Below the pieces are notes generated by a model. The model worked only from the letters and a program-made list of their open reading frames with translations. It ran no database searches and was not told where the DNA came from. Positions 57,901 to 64,000 of a stretch of 64,000 nt of DNA are shown here, piece by piece. The stretch spans positions 131,787,501-131,851,500 of the forward strand of contig CM059584.1 in assembly GCA_030407085.1 (NCBI GenBank), given 5' to 3'. A program made the position numbers and the translations under genes. This DNA is from Trichopria drosophilae (lineage: Eukaryota; Arthropoda; Insecta; Hymenoptera; Diapriidae). Position 1 is the stretch's first letter. Each line of letters begins with the position of its first letter.

Positions 57901-58821
57901 ATATAAAAAATCAACATCTTCATTAAATATATAAATACCTGAACCCATATTTTCAATTTATATTCAATTAAGTTACATCAAAGTAAAAGTGTTGAACTGA
58001 ATTGTGTTTGCTTAGATTTAACTAATAAAAGATTTGCAACATTCATTTGCACAATCTTCTGACATTGGGAAAGAGTTATAATTAGCTCAATATATTTGGC
58101 TATAGTATAAGAAAGTTTGAAATCAAAATAATTATTTGCATTAACTAACATTGCAATAATTACAATTGCCATCAAGTTTTCTACAAGTGATGACATTGAA
58201 ATGTTTAACTTTTATTTTCTAAAAATTAAAGTGAATAAAACACTTACCTTCGTCAGTACTTCGCCTATGAAATTCACATCTTGGATAATGCTTTCGATGT
58301 TCAACATGAGGATTATCACCCGGTTGCCATCTCATCATAACACCTTTGCAAAAGACACACTCGACCATATCACCACGTTGGGTATAATGGAAACCTGCTA
58401 AGGCCAGACTTTTTGGATCGACAACATTCGTTTTCGGCCAGTTAGCGAATGATTGTAATCTCTCTACATAAGTTTTTGGTATCGTATTTAAGTCCCGTCT
58501 TTGACCAGGGGCCATCCCACGAGTAACATCACTCTCCAATCTTCTTCTAGACGTCGGAAAATGAAAGGTACGCGAATCACAAAATGGAATATTGCAAGTT
58601 TCGGAAGGATTCTGAAGAAACAAGCAATCCGGAGATACTTCCTGGTGCCTTTGAGAGGGGTGTTCTCCTACATTCAATTCTGAAATTGTCACATCGCAGT
58701 GAAAACATTTCACTTCCTGGCCACGACCGGTGTAATAAAATCCATCTCTGGCAAGGTGCCGAGGAGCTGCACTCGTTGGCCAGTTGTTGAACGATGCAAG
58801 TCTGTTCTCTTCTTCGAACAT
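42734..58821 (-). CDS. Diap2: Diap2-like inhibitor of apoptosis (3 BIR, UBA, RING), seven coding exons
   Basis: Exons, 5' to 3' on the minus strand: 58248-58821, 50558-50767, 50317-50495, 45443-45586, 45245-45387, 42989-43215, 42734-42924. All have GT/AG borders, phases agree, and they sum to 1668 bases (555 residues plus stop). BIR1 zinc ligands are C39, C42, H59, C66; BIR2 C154, C157, H174, C181; BIR3 C269, C272, H289, C296. Residues about 355-410 (ELEEMLNSQPATAALEIG, VGRVKLALKRRM) match the UBA region of Drosophila Diap2. The RING C3HC4 ligands are C508, C511, C523, H525, C529, C532, C539, C542. In flies Diap2 is a ubiquitin ligase: BIR domains bind caspases and other partners, UBA binds ubiquitin chains, and RING transfers K63-linked ubiquitin in the IMD immune pathway. 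The start ATG was chosen because BIR1 begins six residues later. Untranslated exons cannot be excluded. Confidence 0.93.
42989..43215 (-). CDS. Diap2: Diap2-like exon 6 (Ser-rich linker)
   Basis: Low-complexity linker QAPDSASPELSYLLNELI to KKSSSKITRDE, typical of the stretch before an IAP RING. Acceptor TTTTTCAG, donor GTAAGC. Confidence 0.85.
43242..44953 (+). pseudogene. Reverse transcriptase of copy R1, frameshifted
   Basis: Frame 43242-43514 (MSYVNNKLGRGKC...) continues, after a frameshift near the T-run at 43481-43493, into 43351-44709. Reverse transcriptase blocks are clear: NYRPISLISNLAKIFEKL, FLDLAKAFDTVNH, AGVPQGTILGPLLF, and the catalytic SYADD (about codons 281-285 of the 452-codon frame, 44191-44205). 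The C-terminal part is broken by a stop at 44709 and continues in another frame to 44953. The endonuclease is missing (5' truncation). It would have copied element RNA at the target site; this copy is dead. Confidence 0.85.
43243..45225 (+). mobile_element. Non-LTR retrotransposon, 5'-truncated (copy R1)
   Basis: Lies in Diap2 intron 5, antisense to the gene, starting only about 27 bases upstream of the exon 6 acceptor. The 3' end carries ATTCTATTCTATTCTA rather than poly(A), a CR1/L2-like trait, and the leader TGCAGTATACCGTT is shared with copy R3. Clade assignment is tentative. Confidence 0.8.
45245..45387 (-). CDS. Diap2: Diap2-like exon 5 (UBA)
   Basis: AALEIGLHVGRVKLALKRRM then ETTGIPYSNADQLIEDATRI. 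A 55-base intron separates it from exon 4. Donor GTAAGT at 45239-45244. Confidence 0.9.
45443..45586 (-). CDS. Diap2: Diap2-like exon 4 (linker and start of UBA)
   Basis: 48 codons in phase 0: MLGGVRVDQQNGDAW to ELEEMLNSQPAT. Acceptor TTTTTGTAG, donor GTGAGT. Confidence 0.88.
45651..45700 (-). mobile_element. Short 3' end of a minus-strand retrotransposon
   Basis: ATTTATTTATTT run followed by AGAATCAACAGCGAAAAGCC, which in reverse reads as a retrotransposon tail ending in AAATAAATAAAT. It abuts copy R2 in opposite orientation, suggesting inversion during insertion (twin priming) or two events. Confidence 0.45.
45715..46970 (+). mobile_element. Jockey-like non-LTR retrotransposon, 5'-truncated (copy R2)
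   Basis: In Diap2 intron 3. Ends in a poly(A) run near 46955-46970 after AATAAATAAATAAA. Confidence 0.8.
45720..46771 (+). pseudogene. Reverse transcriptase C-terminal half of copy R2
   Basis: Open from about 45720: SSGVPQGSHLGPLLFLIFVN, LLFADDCKFFR with the catalytic FADD at about 45934-45945, RNLGVLIDCKL, TVWSPFFEVHKRKIERVQHR, to a TGA at 46550-46552. The same frame then continues to 46771 (RNSKLFVSQNYRTEYGLNSV), so a single in-frame stop interrupts it. Confidence 0.8.
47035..48780 (+). mobile_element. Non-LTR retrotransposon 3' fragment (copy R3) split by a TIR element
   Basis: Two parts of one copy, 47035-47419 and 48211-48780. Coding remains: RSDFTKYLGIIIDCHMKWDK and LFRNLLSYGLIAWGG (47076-47420), then YKNSKFIATKYYNLLPNNLK and WLTQEKTATNN (48276-48482). 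The tail contains TAGTATACCGTTATG as in copy R1 and ends AATAAATAAATAAA, so R1 and R3 are related. Confidence 0.75.
47422..48208. mobile_element. TA-flanked long-TIR element inserted in copy R3
   Basis: Arms of about 330 bp. Ends CACGGAAAGAAATTTTAAG and, inverted, CACGCAAAGAAATTTGAAG; TA at 47420-47421 and 48209-48210. Shared internal block CTTTTTT..GTAGGAAATTT and TCTTGCACTG. Related copy at 54061-54733. No ORF. Confidence 0.75.
48860..49603 (-). mobile_element. Jockey-like non-LTR retrotransposon fragment (copy R4)
   Basis: Minus-strand coding remains 49597 to 48870: MQRDLNSIFVWASTNRLKLN, INDLGVIFDQSFKF, LTILTYGSVIWCPF, WLEKVQHRFLRY, then after a frameshift SRYGFHSSVARLRREWNSVP and FKVRRLLYTYY. 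This is the region downstream of the reverse transcriptase active site. Same orientation as Diap2. Confidence 0.75.
49760..50300 (-). mobile_element. Jockey-like non-LTR retrotransposon fragment (copy R5)
   Basis: Begins about 20 bases inside intron 3 after the BIR3 exon donor. Coding remains with frameshifts: SVSSAKDLGIILDN, LLYCSPIWSPHYAQDIRILE, then 50042-49791 MSIIDHHYSALAKEFNVPSI to YYAPITHFA. Dead copy. Confidence 0.7.
50317..50495 (-). CDS. Diap2: Diap2-like exon 3 (second half of BIR3)
   Basis: Encodes LQDHVRCFHCGG...HWEETDDAWTEHARWFPKC, the BIR3 zinc half. Separated from exon 2 by a 62-base intron. Donor GTAAAT at 50311-50316, with a retrotransposon fragment starting about 20 bases further on. 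Confidence 0.92.
50558..50767 (-). CDS. Diap2: Diap2-like exon 2 (linker and first half of BIR3)
   Basis: Ends at GFYYAG with donor GTAAGC (50552-50557). Two in-frame acceptors are possible: exon start at 50767 (adds EVLT) or 50755; the first has the better upstream tract. Confidence 0.88.
50787..50812. repeat. ATA trinucleotide microsatellite
   Basis: TAATAATAATAATAATAATA run in Diap2 intron 1 just upstream of the exon 2 acceptor. Confidence 0.85.
50900..51310 (-). mobile_element. Non-LTR retrotransposon 3' remnant (copy R6)
   Basis: Minus ORF 51307-51047 contains KAVGQKSYYYVAAKVHNIIL, matching the 'KxSxxYxAxKxxNxLP' end of such proteins. Only the last 80 codons and tail remain. Confidence 0.5.
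51311..52349. other. Intron 1 sequence, nothing recognised
   Basis: AT-rich. The small ORFs at 51446-52077 show no domain. Confidence 0.4.
52356..52649. mobile_element. MITE with about 50-bp inverted ends
   Basis: TATAATATAATTTTCGAATT and ATTTCTGGGTAAACACGGTT on the left pair with TAAACGTG-free reverse counterparts at 52600-52649 (AACCGTGTTTACCGAGAAAT, AATTCGAAAATTATATTATA). No coding content. Confidence 0.7.
52901..53313. mobile_element. TA-flanked MITE with repeated GTAAAATTAC motifs
   Basis: Ends CACTGTAAAAAATCATAATG and, inverted, CACTATAAAAAATCATAATA. TA at 52899-52900 and 53314-53315. The interior carries about ten AATGTAGTAATTTTACA-type short palindromic variants. Confidence 0.7.
53741..55010 (-). 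mobile_element. Non-LTR retrotransposon fragment (copy R7) split by a TIR element
   Basis: Upstream part 55010-54736, minus strand: MYGSQVWLPYTDIDI, LLEFTQCKFLRYLL, SFYDYNYSSIPSDYKVAS. After the inserted element, 54060-53741 continues with LFILLLVYNAIDGF-like sequence and a degenerate C-terminus. Typical reverse transcriptase thumb/C-terminal region, several frameshifts. Confidence 0.6.
54061..54733. mobile_element. TA-flanked long-TIR element, second copy
   Basis: Same family as 47422-48208: left end CATTGAAAGAAATTTTAAG, right end CTTAAAATATCTCTCCGTG. Blocks GGGAAGTAACAGC, GAAATGGCGGTTAAAATTCG and TTTGTAGGAAATTTCATGCTC recur. TA at 54059-54060 and 54734-54735. Confidence 0.75.
55213..55677. 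repeat. Large palindrome (foldback) with TGTCGG motifs
   Basis: About 215-bp arms on each side of 55440 are almost exact reverse complements (ACCTATTTAAG outer edge, TTAAGAGGAATATTTAAACT, GGGTGCGGGTCAAAAAACCG). The inner arms carry ACCGACA / TGTCGGT motifs every 15-22 bp. Confidence 0.85.
55674..55846. repeat. Second TGTCGG foldback unit
   Basis: GGTCAAAAAACCGACCTTCA ... TGAATGTCGGTTTTTTGACC, then a further GTCGGCTTTTTGATTTGTCG pair. Shares ATAGACGCATCGACATGCGG with the centre of the first palindrome. Confidence 0.8.
56065..56390. repeat. Palindromic foldback related to the hammerhead-bearing fragment
   Basis: Arms 56065-56227 and 56228-56390 are reverse complements from AGGTATTTATTTCTCGACTG inward. 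The central part matches 56768-56935, with hammerhead 3' halves facing each other. Confidence 0.8.
56196..56272 (-). ncRNA. Degenerate hammerhead copy within the palindrome
   Basis: Minus strand has the same TTGATAAGTCC...GGACGAAACGTTCAA segment, but stem I is lost and stem III has a mismatch next to the cleavage site (GAACAT instead of GAACGTC). Probably inactive. Confidence 0.35.
56768..56839 (+). ncRNA. Type III hammerhead ribozyme motif with C3U/G8A core
   Basis: Stem III TTGAACGT (56768-56775) pairs with AACGTTCAA (56831-56839; the first A, A15.1 at 56832, pairs with T56775): 8 bp. The cleavage site would follow C56776 (GTC). Stem I TAAGG/CCTTA (56777-56781, 56796-56800). Core TTGATAA (56801-56807), stem II GTCC/GGAC (56808-56811, 56825-56828), then GAAA (56829-56832). 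Relative to the canonical core CUGANGA, positions 3 and 8 are changed to U and A; these two bases pair with each other in active hammerheads, so the pairing is kept. Loops I and II contain complementary GGATGCGTG and CACGCATCC. Hammerheads are known from Penelope-like elements and retrozymes, where they process transcripts. Activity here is unproven. Confidence 0.55.
56930..57170. repeat. 20-bp tandem array (GAGTATTTCCAAATATTCCC)
   Basis: About twelve units of GAGTATTTACAAATATTCCC with small changes. Scattered units also at 55975-56060 and 55073-55130. Confidence 0.85.
57213..58247. other. Intron 1 sequence, nothing recognised
   Basis: AT-rich, no repeats or coding sequence identified. Confidence 0.4.
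58248..58821 (-). CDS. Diap2: Diap2-like exon 1 (BIR1 and BIR2)
   Basis: 191 codons plus one base. Donor GTAAGT at 58242-58247. Both BIRs are complete, with GFYYTGRG and GFHYTQRGD strands before the CxxC. BIR1 has SELNVGEHP where BIR domains usually have a Trp, a divergence typical of a first BIR. Confidence 0.93.
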
Positions 58822-59774
58822 TCTGTCGGAGTGACTTTTTACACAGACGACCTGTCAATTTTGGAAAAATGACAGTATTATACCACTGGCCATTGGAGGT
58901 TAGGTTCAGGGATGAGATTCTCCTCGACCTTCCTCATAAATTTGACACTATAAGAGGATGGTTTCTCCTGCTCTTGTGCGCACACAGTCGTGCAACTGAG
59001 ATTGTGGTGATTTTTCACCTGGCAGTCTCGGACATCACAATATCATCACAGGCTGGAATCGTCGAATAATTGTATTTATCGAGTCTGGAAAGTCGTGTCA
59101 CATTGCTTACATTACACATGTTCTCTCGACACTTGCTAACTCACACATAAATTTTTAGCTGCTGCACCTACACGCAATGCGTATATCTAACTTCATACAT
59201 AGCACACATTAGCATCATCGGGCAGATTCGCGCAAGTCGGGTCTTCCCCGCTGTACTTTTTAAATTTTCGAACAGCTGTTTTCATGCTTGGCGACTCACA
59301 CGATTAAAATCACTTTTAACAAAAAAACTCTTTTACAGTTCGATTTATTCCAAATGGGCGATAACGTTTATAATATAATTCTTATTTAATGATGAACTGT
59401 TCGCGTGATTCATAACAAAAGAAAATATTGTGTAATATTTATAGCAGGGATAATCCTGATAAACGAATTTAAACCATTTTAATCCGAGTCTTTTTTGTCT
59501 GCGTTTGAATTATATTTATCTATCGCTTTTATTTGTTTTTATATACGCAAAAAAAAACATAACCAAAAAAAGAAATCTCATAATCGCATGAATTTCCTCG
59601 ATGATTAATAAATGCTGTAAATTTCATAACTCTCCACGGTTTTAATATTTCAAATGGAAGTTTTTTTATTTGCGTCTCGCTATATTTACGTCCCAGCATA
59701 TTTTCCAGTTCCATCTCGTTATATTTGTCTGTCGCTGCTCTCTTTTTCCCCTACCTTACGCGCTGGCGCCTCAA
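58822..59774. promoter_or_regulatory. Diap2: Upstream region of the Diap2-like gene
   Basis: Expected to hold the promoter and 5' UTR. About 58822-59330 is noticeably less AT-rich than the introns, which fits a 5' region, but no TATA box or initiator was convincing. The plus-strand ORF 58794-59069 is a chance frame. Confidence 0.35.
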
Positions 59775-59828
59775 GATCCCAACAAACGAAAAAGTATACG
59801 AAAAATCTGTGTACGATTTAATACGAAA

Positions 59829-60463
59829 TGGTCCTCCCCATATTTTAACCATTCGAGTCGAGGAAGATGGGGGCTTCTTCCCTTAATTTAATGCTTCTCC
59901 TCATCCCCACGACGGCAGCATGAGAGAATGTAAACAGAGAGAAGACATATTCGCCATGTTAAGTTCTGTGGGTGGCGACCCCACCGGTGATAAAATTAAC
60001 TACTGAGATGGGGGTATGTGACACTAATCATATGGGAAAACGGGCTTATTTTGAGAATAGCTTTTCCAAATGCCTTTTTCAGCAAACTGATATTTACAAA
60101 TTACTTTTAGTCTTTGAAATGCCGTACGATGAAACAGTAATATCAACCGAAAAATGTCTGTTTGTAAAGCTATTCGCAAAATAAGCCCGTTTTCCCATAT
60201 GATTAGTGTCACATACCCCCATCTCAGTAGTTAATTTTGTCGCCGGTGGGGTCGCCACCCACAGAACTTAACATGGCGAATAGTGGGAGTCCTTCTTCAC
60301 CTGTACGCGCAAGCGCAAACAGCAGTCTGCACTCTTTTGAATGCGAATTGCTACTACAAGCGCATGACGAATGGTAGGGGAACTCACGAGGGGAAAAAGT
60401 TAAAATAACGAACGGAGAAAAGTTAAAATAAGGGACGCAGTTAAAATAGGGGGAGGACTACTG
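59829..60463. mobile_element. pogo/Tigger-like MITE, copy 6, carrying a nested element
   Basis: Left end TGGTCCTCCCCATATTTTAA has lost its first few bases; right end ...GGGGGAGGACTACTG is followed by TA. Interior homologous to 24954-25261. Its empty site is 38400-38412 in repeat copy A. Confidence 0.75.
59950..60280. mobile_element. Nested TA-flanked TIR element (331 bp)
   Basis: Perfect-looking arms of about 125 bp starting TTCGCCATGTTAAGTTCTGT; TA at 59948-59949 and 60281-60282. The homologous MITE at 24954-25261 lacks it (GATATAGTGGCG), confirming insertion at a TA. The short ORFs inside arise from the arms. Confidence 0.8.
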
Positions 60464-60641
60464 TAAGTCCGTTACTTTCCCACTCTTTCAGGTACGAATG
60501 CGAGTGTATACGATATTATACGCGATACATAAACGCACATAACCTCAAAGAAACGATTACTTTGGATTATCGAATGATTTAAACTCAAAACTAGAAAACA
60601 GAACATTTTGTCGAAAATTATGAAATAGGGAAAACGATATA

Positions 60642-60904
60642 CAGTAGACTCCCGCGTTAGTGACGCGATGGAACCCCGTGTTAGTGGCACTTCTCGGAAT
60701 CTTTCCATCCCCGCCATGTCGCCAGCCGTGTGAGGGGCGTGGCCTAATAAGGTATGGGCCCCAGGCGCGTGATTTGAATTACGTCACGTGACTGCAGGAA
60801 TGCAGTCTAGCGGGGGAAGCGATGTTTCTCCTACTTCCGACACTAACACGGGGATTGAGGGGAGGGCTCGGAACCGAGCACGCCACTAACGCGGGAGTCT
60901 ACTG
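60642..60904. mobile_element. pogo/Tigger-like MITE, copy 7, with empty site in window
   Basis: Ends CAGTAGACTCCCGCGTTAGT and inverted ACTAACGCGGGAGTCTACTG, TA both sides. The uninterrupted target with a single TA is at 38223-38224 (reverse strand). Confidence 0.85.
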
Positions 60905-61140
60905 TAATCAATTCTTCGATTAAAGTAACAGAATTTAAAGCTATTCTAAGCCGCAACAAATAAATTTTGGTAATGCGTTAAATACGATATCGTATATAAG
61001 ATCGAATGAATTAAATTCTGGTATTACAGGTCGTATAAAATAGTATAAATTCGAATAAGAATCTCGAATAATCAATACGCCACTAGAAAGAAACAGAATG
61101 CAAAATATCGATTCCGTATACTTTTTCGTTTATTGGGATG

Positions 61141-61489
61141 TGCCGGCTGTGACGTCACGAACGTAACGCTACTAAGGAGAGTGGGAGAAGCGGCGCTCCC
61201 CTTCTTTTGGTAAATATAACGAGGCTGGAGGGGAAGAATCGAGTGGATAAATATAACGGGACTCTATAATATTCTTTTCTCTTCGCCAATTATATTTTCG
61301 ATGAACTTTCGAACAGGTTCTTTTCATTTACCATAAAAAATCAATTCTGCTGTACCTCGGAAGAAAAGTGGTATCTCCAATCTGAGATATTGATAAAAAA
61401 CTATTTTTGAGTAAATATGAATTTGTTTATTTTTAAAAATTATTTTTGATACACGCATACTTTAATTCGATCATTACTTAACTCATTAA
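61141..61489. other. Non-coding stretch
   Basis: No gene recognised; 61141-61260 is GC-richer and partly repeats GCGGGAG-type MITE text. Confidence 0.35.
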
Positions 61490-62480
61490 CCCTTTTCAAG
61501 CCAAATTGCTATAATTTTGTCATGTTTTTTCAAGTCAATATTTATCTGTGTAATGATAAACAAAAAAATTTCAAAACCATATTTTCCCACGTATTTTTGT
61601 CCGTACTTTTCAATTCTGCTATTAATTTTGTTCTATGACGTTTGATTTTTTCAAAATGGCGATTAATTTTAAAAAAACGTGATTTTTAAAATTTTTTTAT
61701 TTGTTTAACGTACTGGATAATAATGTTCCCGTTGTTGGATCGTCACAAGTGTCCAAATCGTGTGGAATAATCACCATAACTAAAATTTAAACGGCGCAGA
61801 ATGTCAAAATTAAAAATGGCCGATCCAATATGGCAGCTTATACGCGCATTTTTAATGTTTTTTCATTTTTTTGTATGTTTTTAGTCCCTGAAGCCTACTT
61901 TTTTAATAGTTTTGTTATATTTATCTCAGTCTGATACCGATTATGCTAGGAAATAGCAATACAAGATGATATGTAATTCAAAATGGCTGAAAATAGTATA
62001 TTGTTATTATAATATAGATTTATCATGTATATCTCAGTTTGATATCGATTATGCAAGAAAATAAGAATACAAGATGATATGGAATTAAAAATAGTGGAAA
62101 ATATTCTATTTTCTTTCATAATCGGTATCAAACTGGGATAAATATAATAAATCTATTGATAAAGTAAATGTCATGGACTAAAAACATAAAATAAAATGAA
62201 AAAACAGTAAAAAATGCGTGTATAAGTAGCCATATTGGATCGGCCATTTTGAATTTTGACTTCCTGCGTCGCTTAAATTTTAGTTGCGGTTATTATTCCA
62301 CAGGATCCAAACGCTTGTACCGATCCGACAACGGGAACACTATTAGCAAGGACGTTAAACAAATGAAAAAAATTAAAAAATCACGTTTTTTTTGTAAATT
62401 AGTCGTCATTTTGAAAGAAGCAAACGTCATAGAACAAAACTAACAGCAGATTTGAAAATTTTAATTTGAATATTTTTAAT
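61490..62480. repeat. Foldback repeat with CCGCCATTTTGAA-family sequence
   Basis: TTAA then CCCTTTTCAAGCC at 61486-61502 resembles a piggyBac-like left end. 61540-61890 is mirrored by 62170-62460: CAATATGGC/GCCATATTG, CCCGTTGTTGGATCG/CGATCCGACAACGGG. Between the arms, two further diverged copies of TCTCAGTTTGATATCGATTA (61922, 62033) and an inverted one (62116). A matching right TTAA terminus was not found. Confidence 0.55.
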
Positions 62481-63690
62481 TTTATTAATTGGTGTTAAAA
62501 ATTTTATTTATCAACCCGACCCAAAAATCGCGGTTAGAGCATCTAAAAAATATTCTATTAGTATTTTATTTATGTTTAACAATCGGGATCACTTTTTATA
62601 TATGCATTTCATTGCACAGAGAAAAGTGTTTTTTACCCAGTATTAGAATTCTTATGCCCCGTAAAAGATAGTATTTTACGCATAGGGATTGCCATCTTTC
62701 TATTACCTGTTAAAAGACGAAGAATTTAGATTATTCTAACCAATATGTCAGCCTTTATTTTAGCCTTTTCTCTTTAATTAAAAGCAATTTTTGTTTATGG
62801 AAATTTATCTAGCAAATTAAAATATTAAAAATGCCTAATTCTTTTAGTCGTAATAAAAAGTTATAATATTTCTTTTAAGGGCTATAATACACTTTTAATA
62901 ACCAAGGGATAGTAACTGATAAAATACACTTTTCTCAGTGTGATTATAATCCGTTTCGATGGAGAAAATCGTGAAAAATTAAAAAAACGACATAAAAAAC
63001 GTGACATTTTTTTTATTTTGTAATTTTTGAAGAAATATTCGTTTTTTGGCAATTTTCTCGACGGAAATCGATAGAGCACGTTTCAAAATAGTCGGAAATA
63101 TATTTTTCAAATTTAAACAAAATTCTTTGTACTGCAGAAACTGAGCTGATGTTGACGTACCTGCTTCTCTCATTTTGACCAAAAAAGGATTAACATAAAA
63201 ACAAACCTGAATGGGTTGAGAAATAACAGAGAAGCTCCGAAAATGGTACCGCAAATTATTGGATTCTACGCTAAATTAAAAGATTACAGATGTACATTTC
63301 AACATTAAATAATTAGGGTTTATTTTATTTTTTATTGATAATTTTTAAATGTTATTTTAAAAAAGAGCTATTTAAAGAATTACTAAATGTATTTAACAGT
63401 CATCTTCCTGACACAAATCTTTAACGTCGGATTTAGGTAAGTTATATCAATCAAAATTTTTGTCAATTCTTGTCATCAATCGTACTCATTTTTTAATGAT
63501 ATTTTTAATTTAATATGCGTAAAATTAAAATTTCAAAATCATTTATTCGTTGTGTCGGTCACCTGAAAATAAAAATACAGAAAAGAATAACATTAGCCGC
63601 ATATATTTTCGATAGCAAACACGTGCGATGAAAACAAACTTAATTGTCGAGATTTGTATGATTATCGCGACAAAATTTTGATTTTAACGG
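62481..63690. other. Non-coding stretch
   Basis: Small ORFs at 62489-63254 show no recognisable feature. Nothing else seen. Confidence 0.35.
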
Positions 63691-63699
63691 ACTAATAAA

Positions 63700-64000
63700 T
63701 TAAGACGTTTAAAAGACGTTCCTAAGACGGTTTTCTGACGTTTCATCATCCTATTCGATGGATGAATTTGTATTCATGGGAACAAATATCAAGACGTTTA
63801 AAAGACGTTCCCACGATGGTTTCCCCACGTTCCATCACCATTCGTCGCATTGTTAATTTTTGTCAGAACGTTCTCATATCGTTCCCGGAATGAATTCTTA
63901 ACGTTTCATTCGCTGTAACGGTTTTTTACTCATTAGGGACGACGAAAAACCAAACTGAAACGTTTTAACAACGTTTTCGGAATGTTTTTGAAACGTTTCT
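63700..64000. repeat. ACGTT-rich degenerate array running off the window edge
   Basis: AAGACGTTTAAAAGACGTTC occurs at 63702 and 63791, 89 bp apart; ACGTTTC, ACGTTCCC, CGTTTTAACAACGTT recur through the last 300 bases. The array continues past the window, so its size is unknown. Confidence 0.6.

Larger units (their letters stand above)
59775..61140 (-). repeat. Dispersed repeat copy B, interrupted by MITEs
   Basis: Reverse complement of 38028-38460 from CCCAACAAACGAAAAAGTAT on the left to CGTTTATTGGGATG on the right, with 59829-60463 and 60642-60904 inserted. Confidence 0.75.

Noticed and set aside
58577..59069. Extra ORFs on both strands over Diap2 exon 1
   Set aside because: Alternative frames of the BIR-coding exon; the BIR frame explains the sequence.
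59972..60212. Two overlapping ORFs of 62-70 codons
   Set aside because: They read through the inverted arms of a 331-bp MITE.

Overview
This is a 64 kb window of an AT-rich, intron-containing, transposon-dense eukaryotic genome, almost certainly an insect. The evidence is a multi-exon inhibitor-of-apoptosis gene of the Drosophila Diap2 type, non-LTR retrotransposons, many short inverted-repeat (MITE) elements and TA- or TTAA-flanked transposons. The recurrent GGTTAGGTTAG tracts and the element mix would fit Hymenoptera, but I cannot prove the order. I see no bacterial features, CRISPR arrays, rRNA or tRNA genes.

Two protein genes stand out. (1) A complete Diap2-like gene lies on the minus strand (42734-58821) in seven coding exons whose splice sites and phases all agree. 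They give a 555-residue protein with three BIR domains, a UBA-like helical region and a C-terminal RING finger. Its three large introns are filled with non-LTR retrotransposon copies in both orientations. (2) On the plus strand, 30634-32730 is an intact 698-codon ORF clearly related to Transib/RAG1-type DDE transposases. Two of its three presumed catalytic acidic positions are replaced, and it carries an added basic patch and an acidic serine-rich tail. It looks like a domesticated transposase. A splice acceptor sits at its 5' edge, and a promoter-like TATA/ATG/donor arrangement 8.8 kb upstream (21757-21856) is in the matching phase.

Layout: 1-9470 is mostly non-coding, with dispersed AAAATGGCGG-type repeats and a degenerate hammerhead-like motif near 1159-1214. 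9471-11790 is a long-TIR transposon without a recognisable transposase. 11793-20200 is non-coding with repeats. 20219-27020 is a cluster of MITEs: two piggyBac-like TTAA elements, several pogo/Tigger-like copies, and a 2.5 kb inverted duplication carrying later insertions. 27783-30470 is a TIR element whose core is a 176-bp satellite. 30634-33100 is the Transib-derived gene. 33570-39890 is another TIR/MITE cluster that includes an element with a transposase remnant. 40697-41386 holds a retrotransposon ORF1 fragment. 42690-58821 is the Diap2 gene with its retrotransposon-loaded introns; within intron 1 there is a well-folded type III hammerhead ribozyme motif (56768-56839) next to a palindromic derivative. 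59775-64000 is repeats with nested insertions.

Several insertions have a paralogous 'empty site' elsewhere in this same window, so target duplications and relative insertion order can be read directly. All coordinates come from reading by eye. Family assignments rest on recalled motifs, not on database searches.
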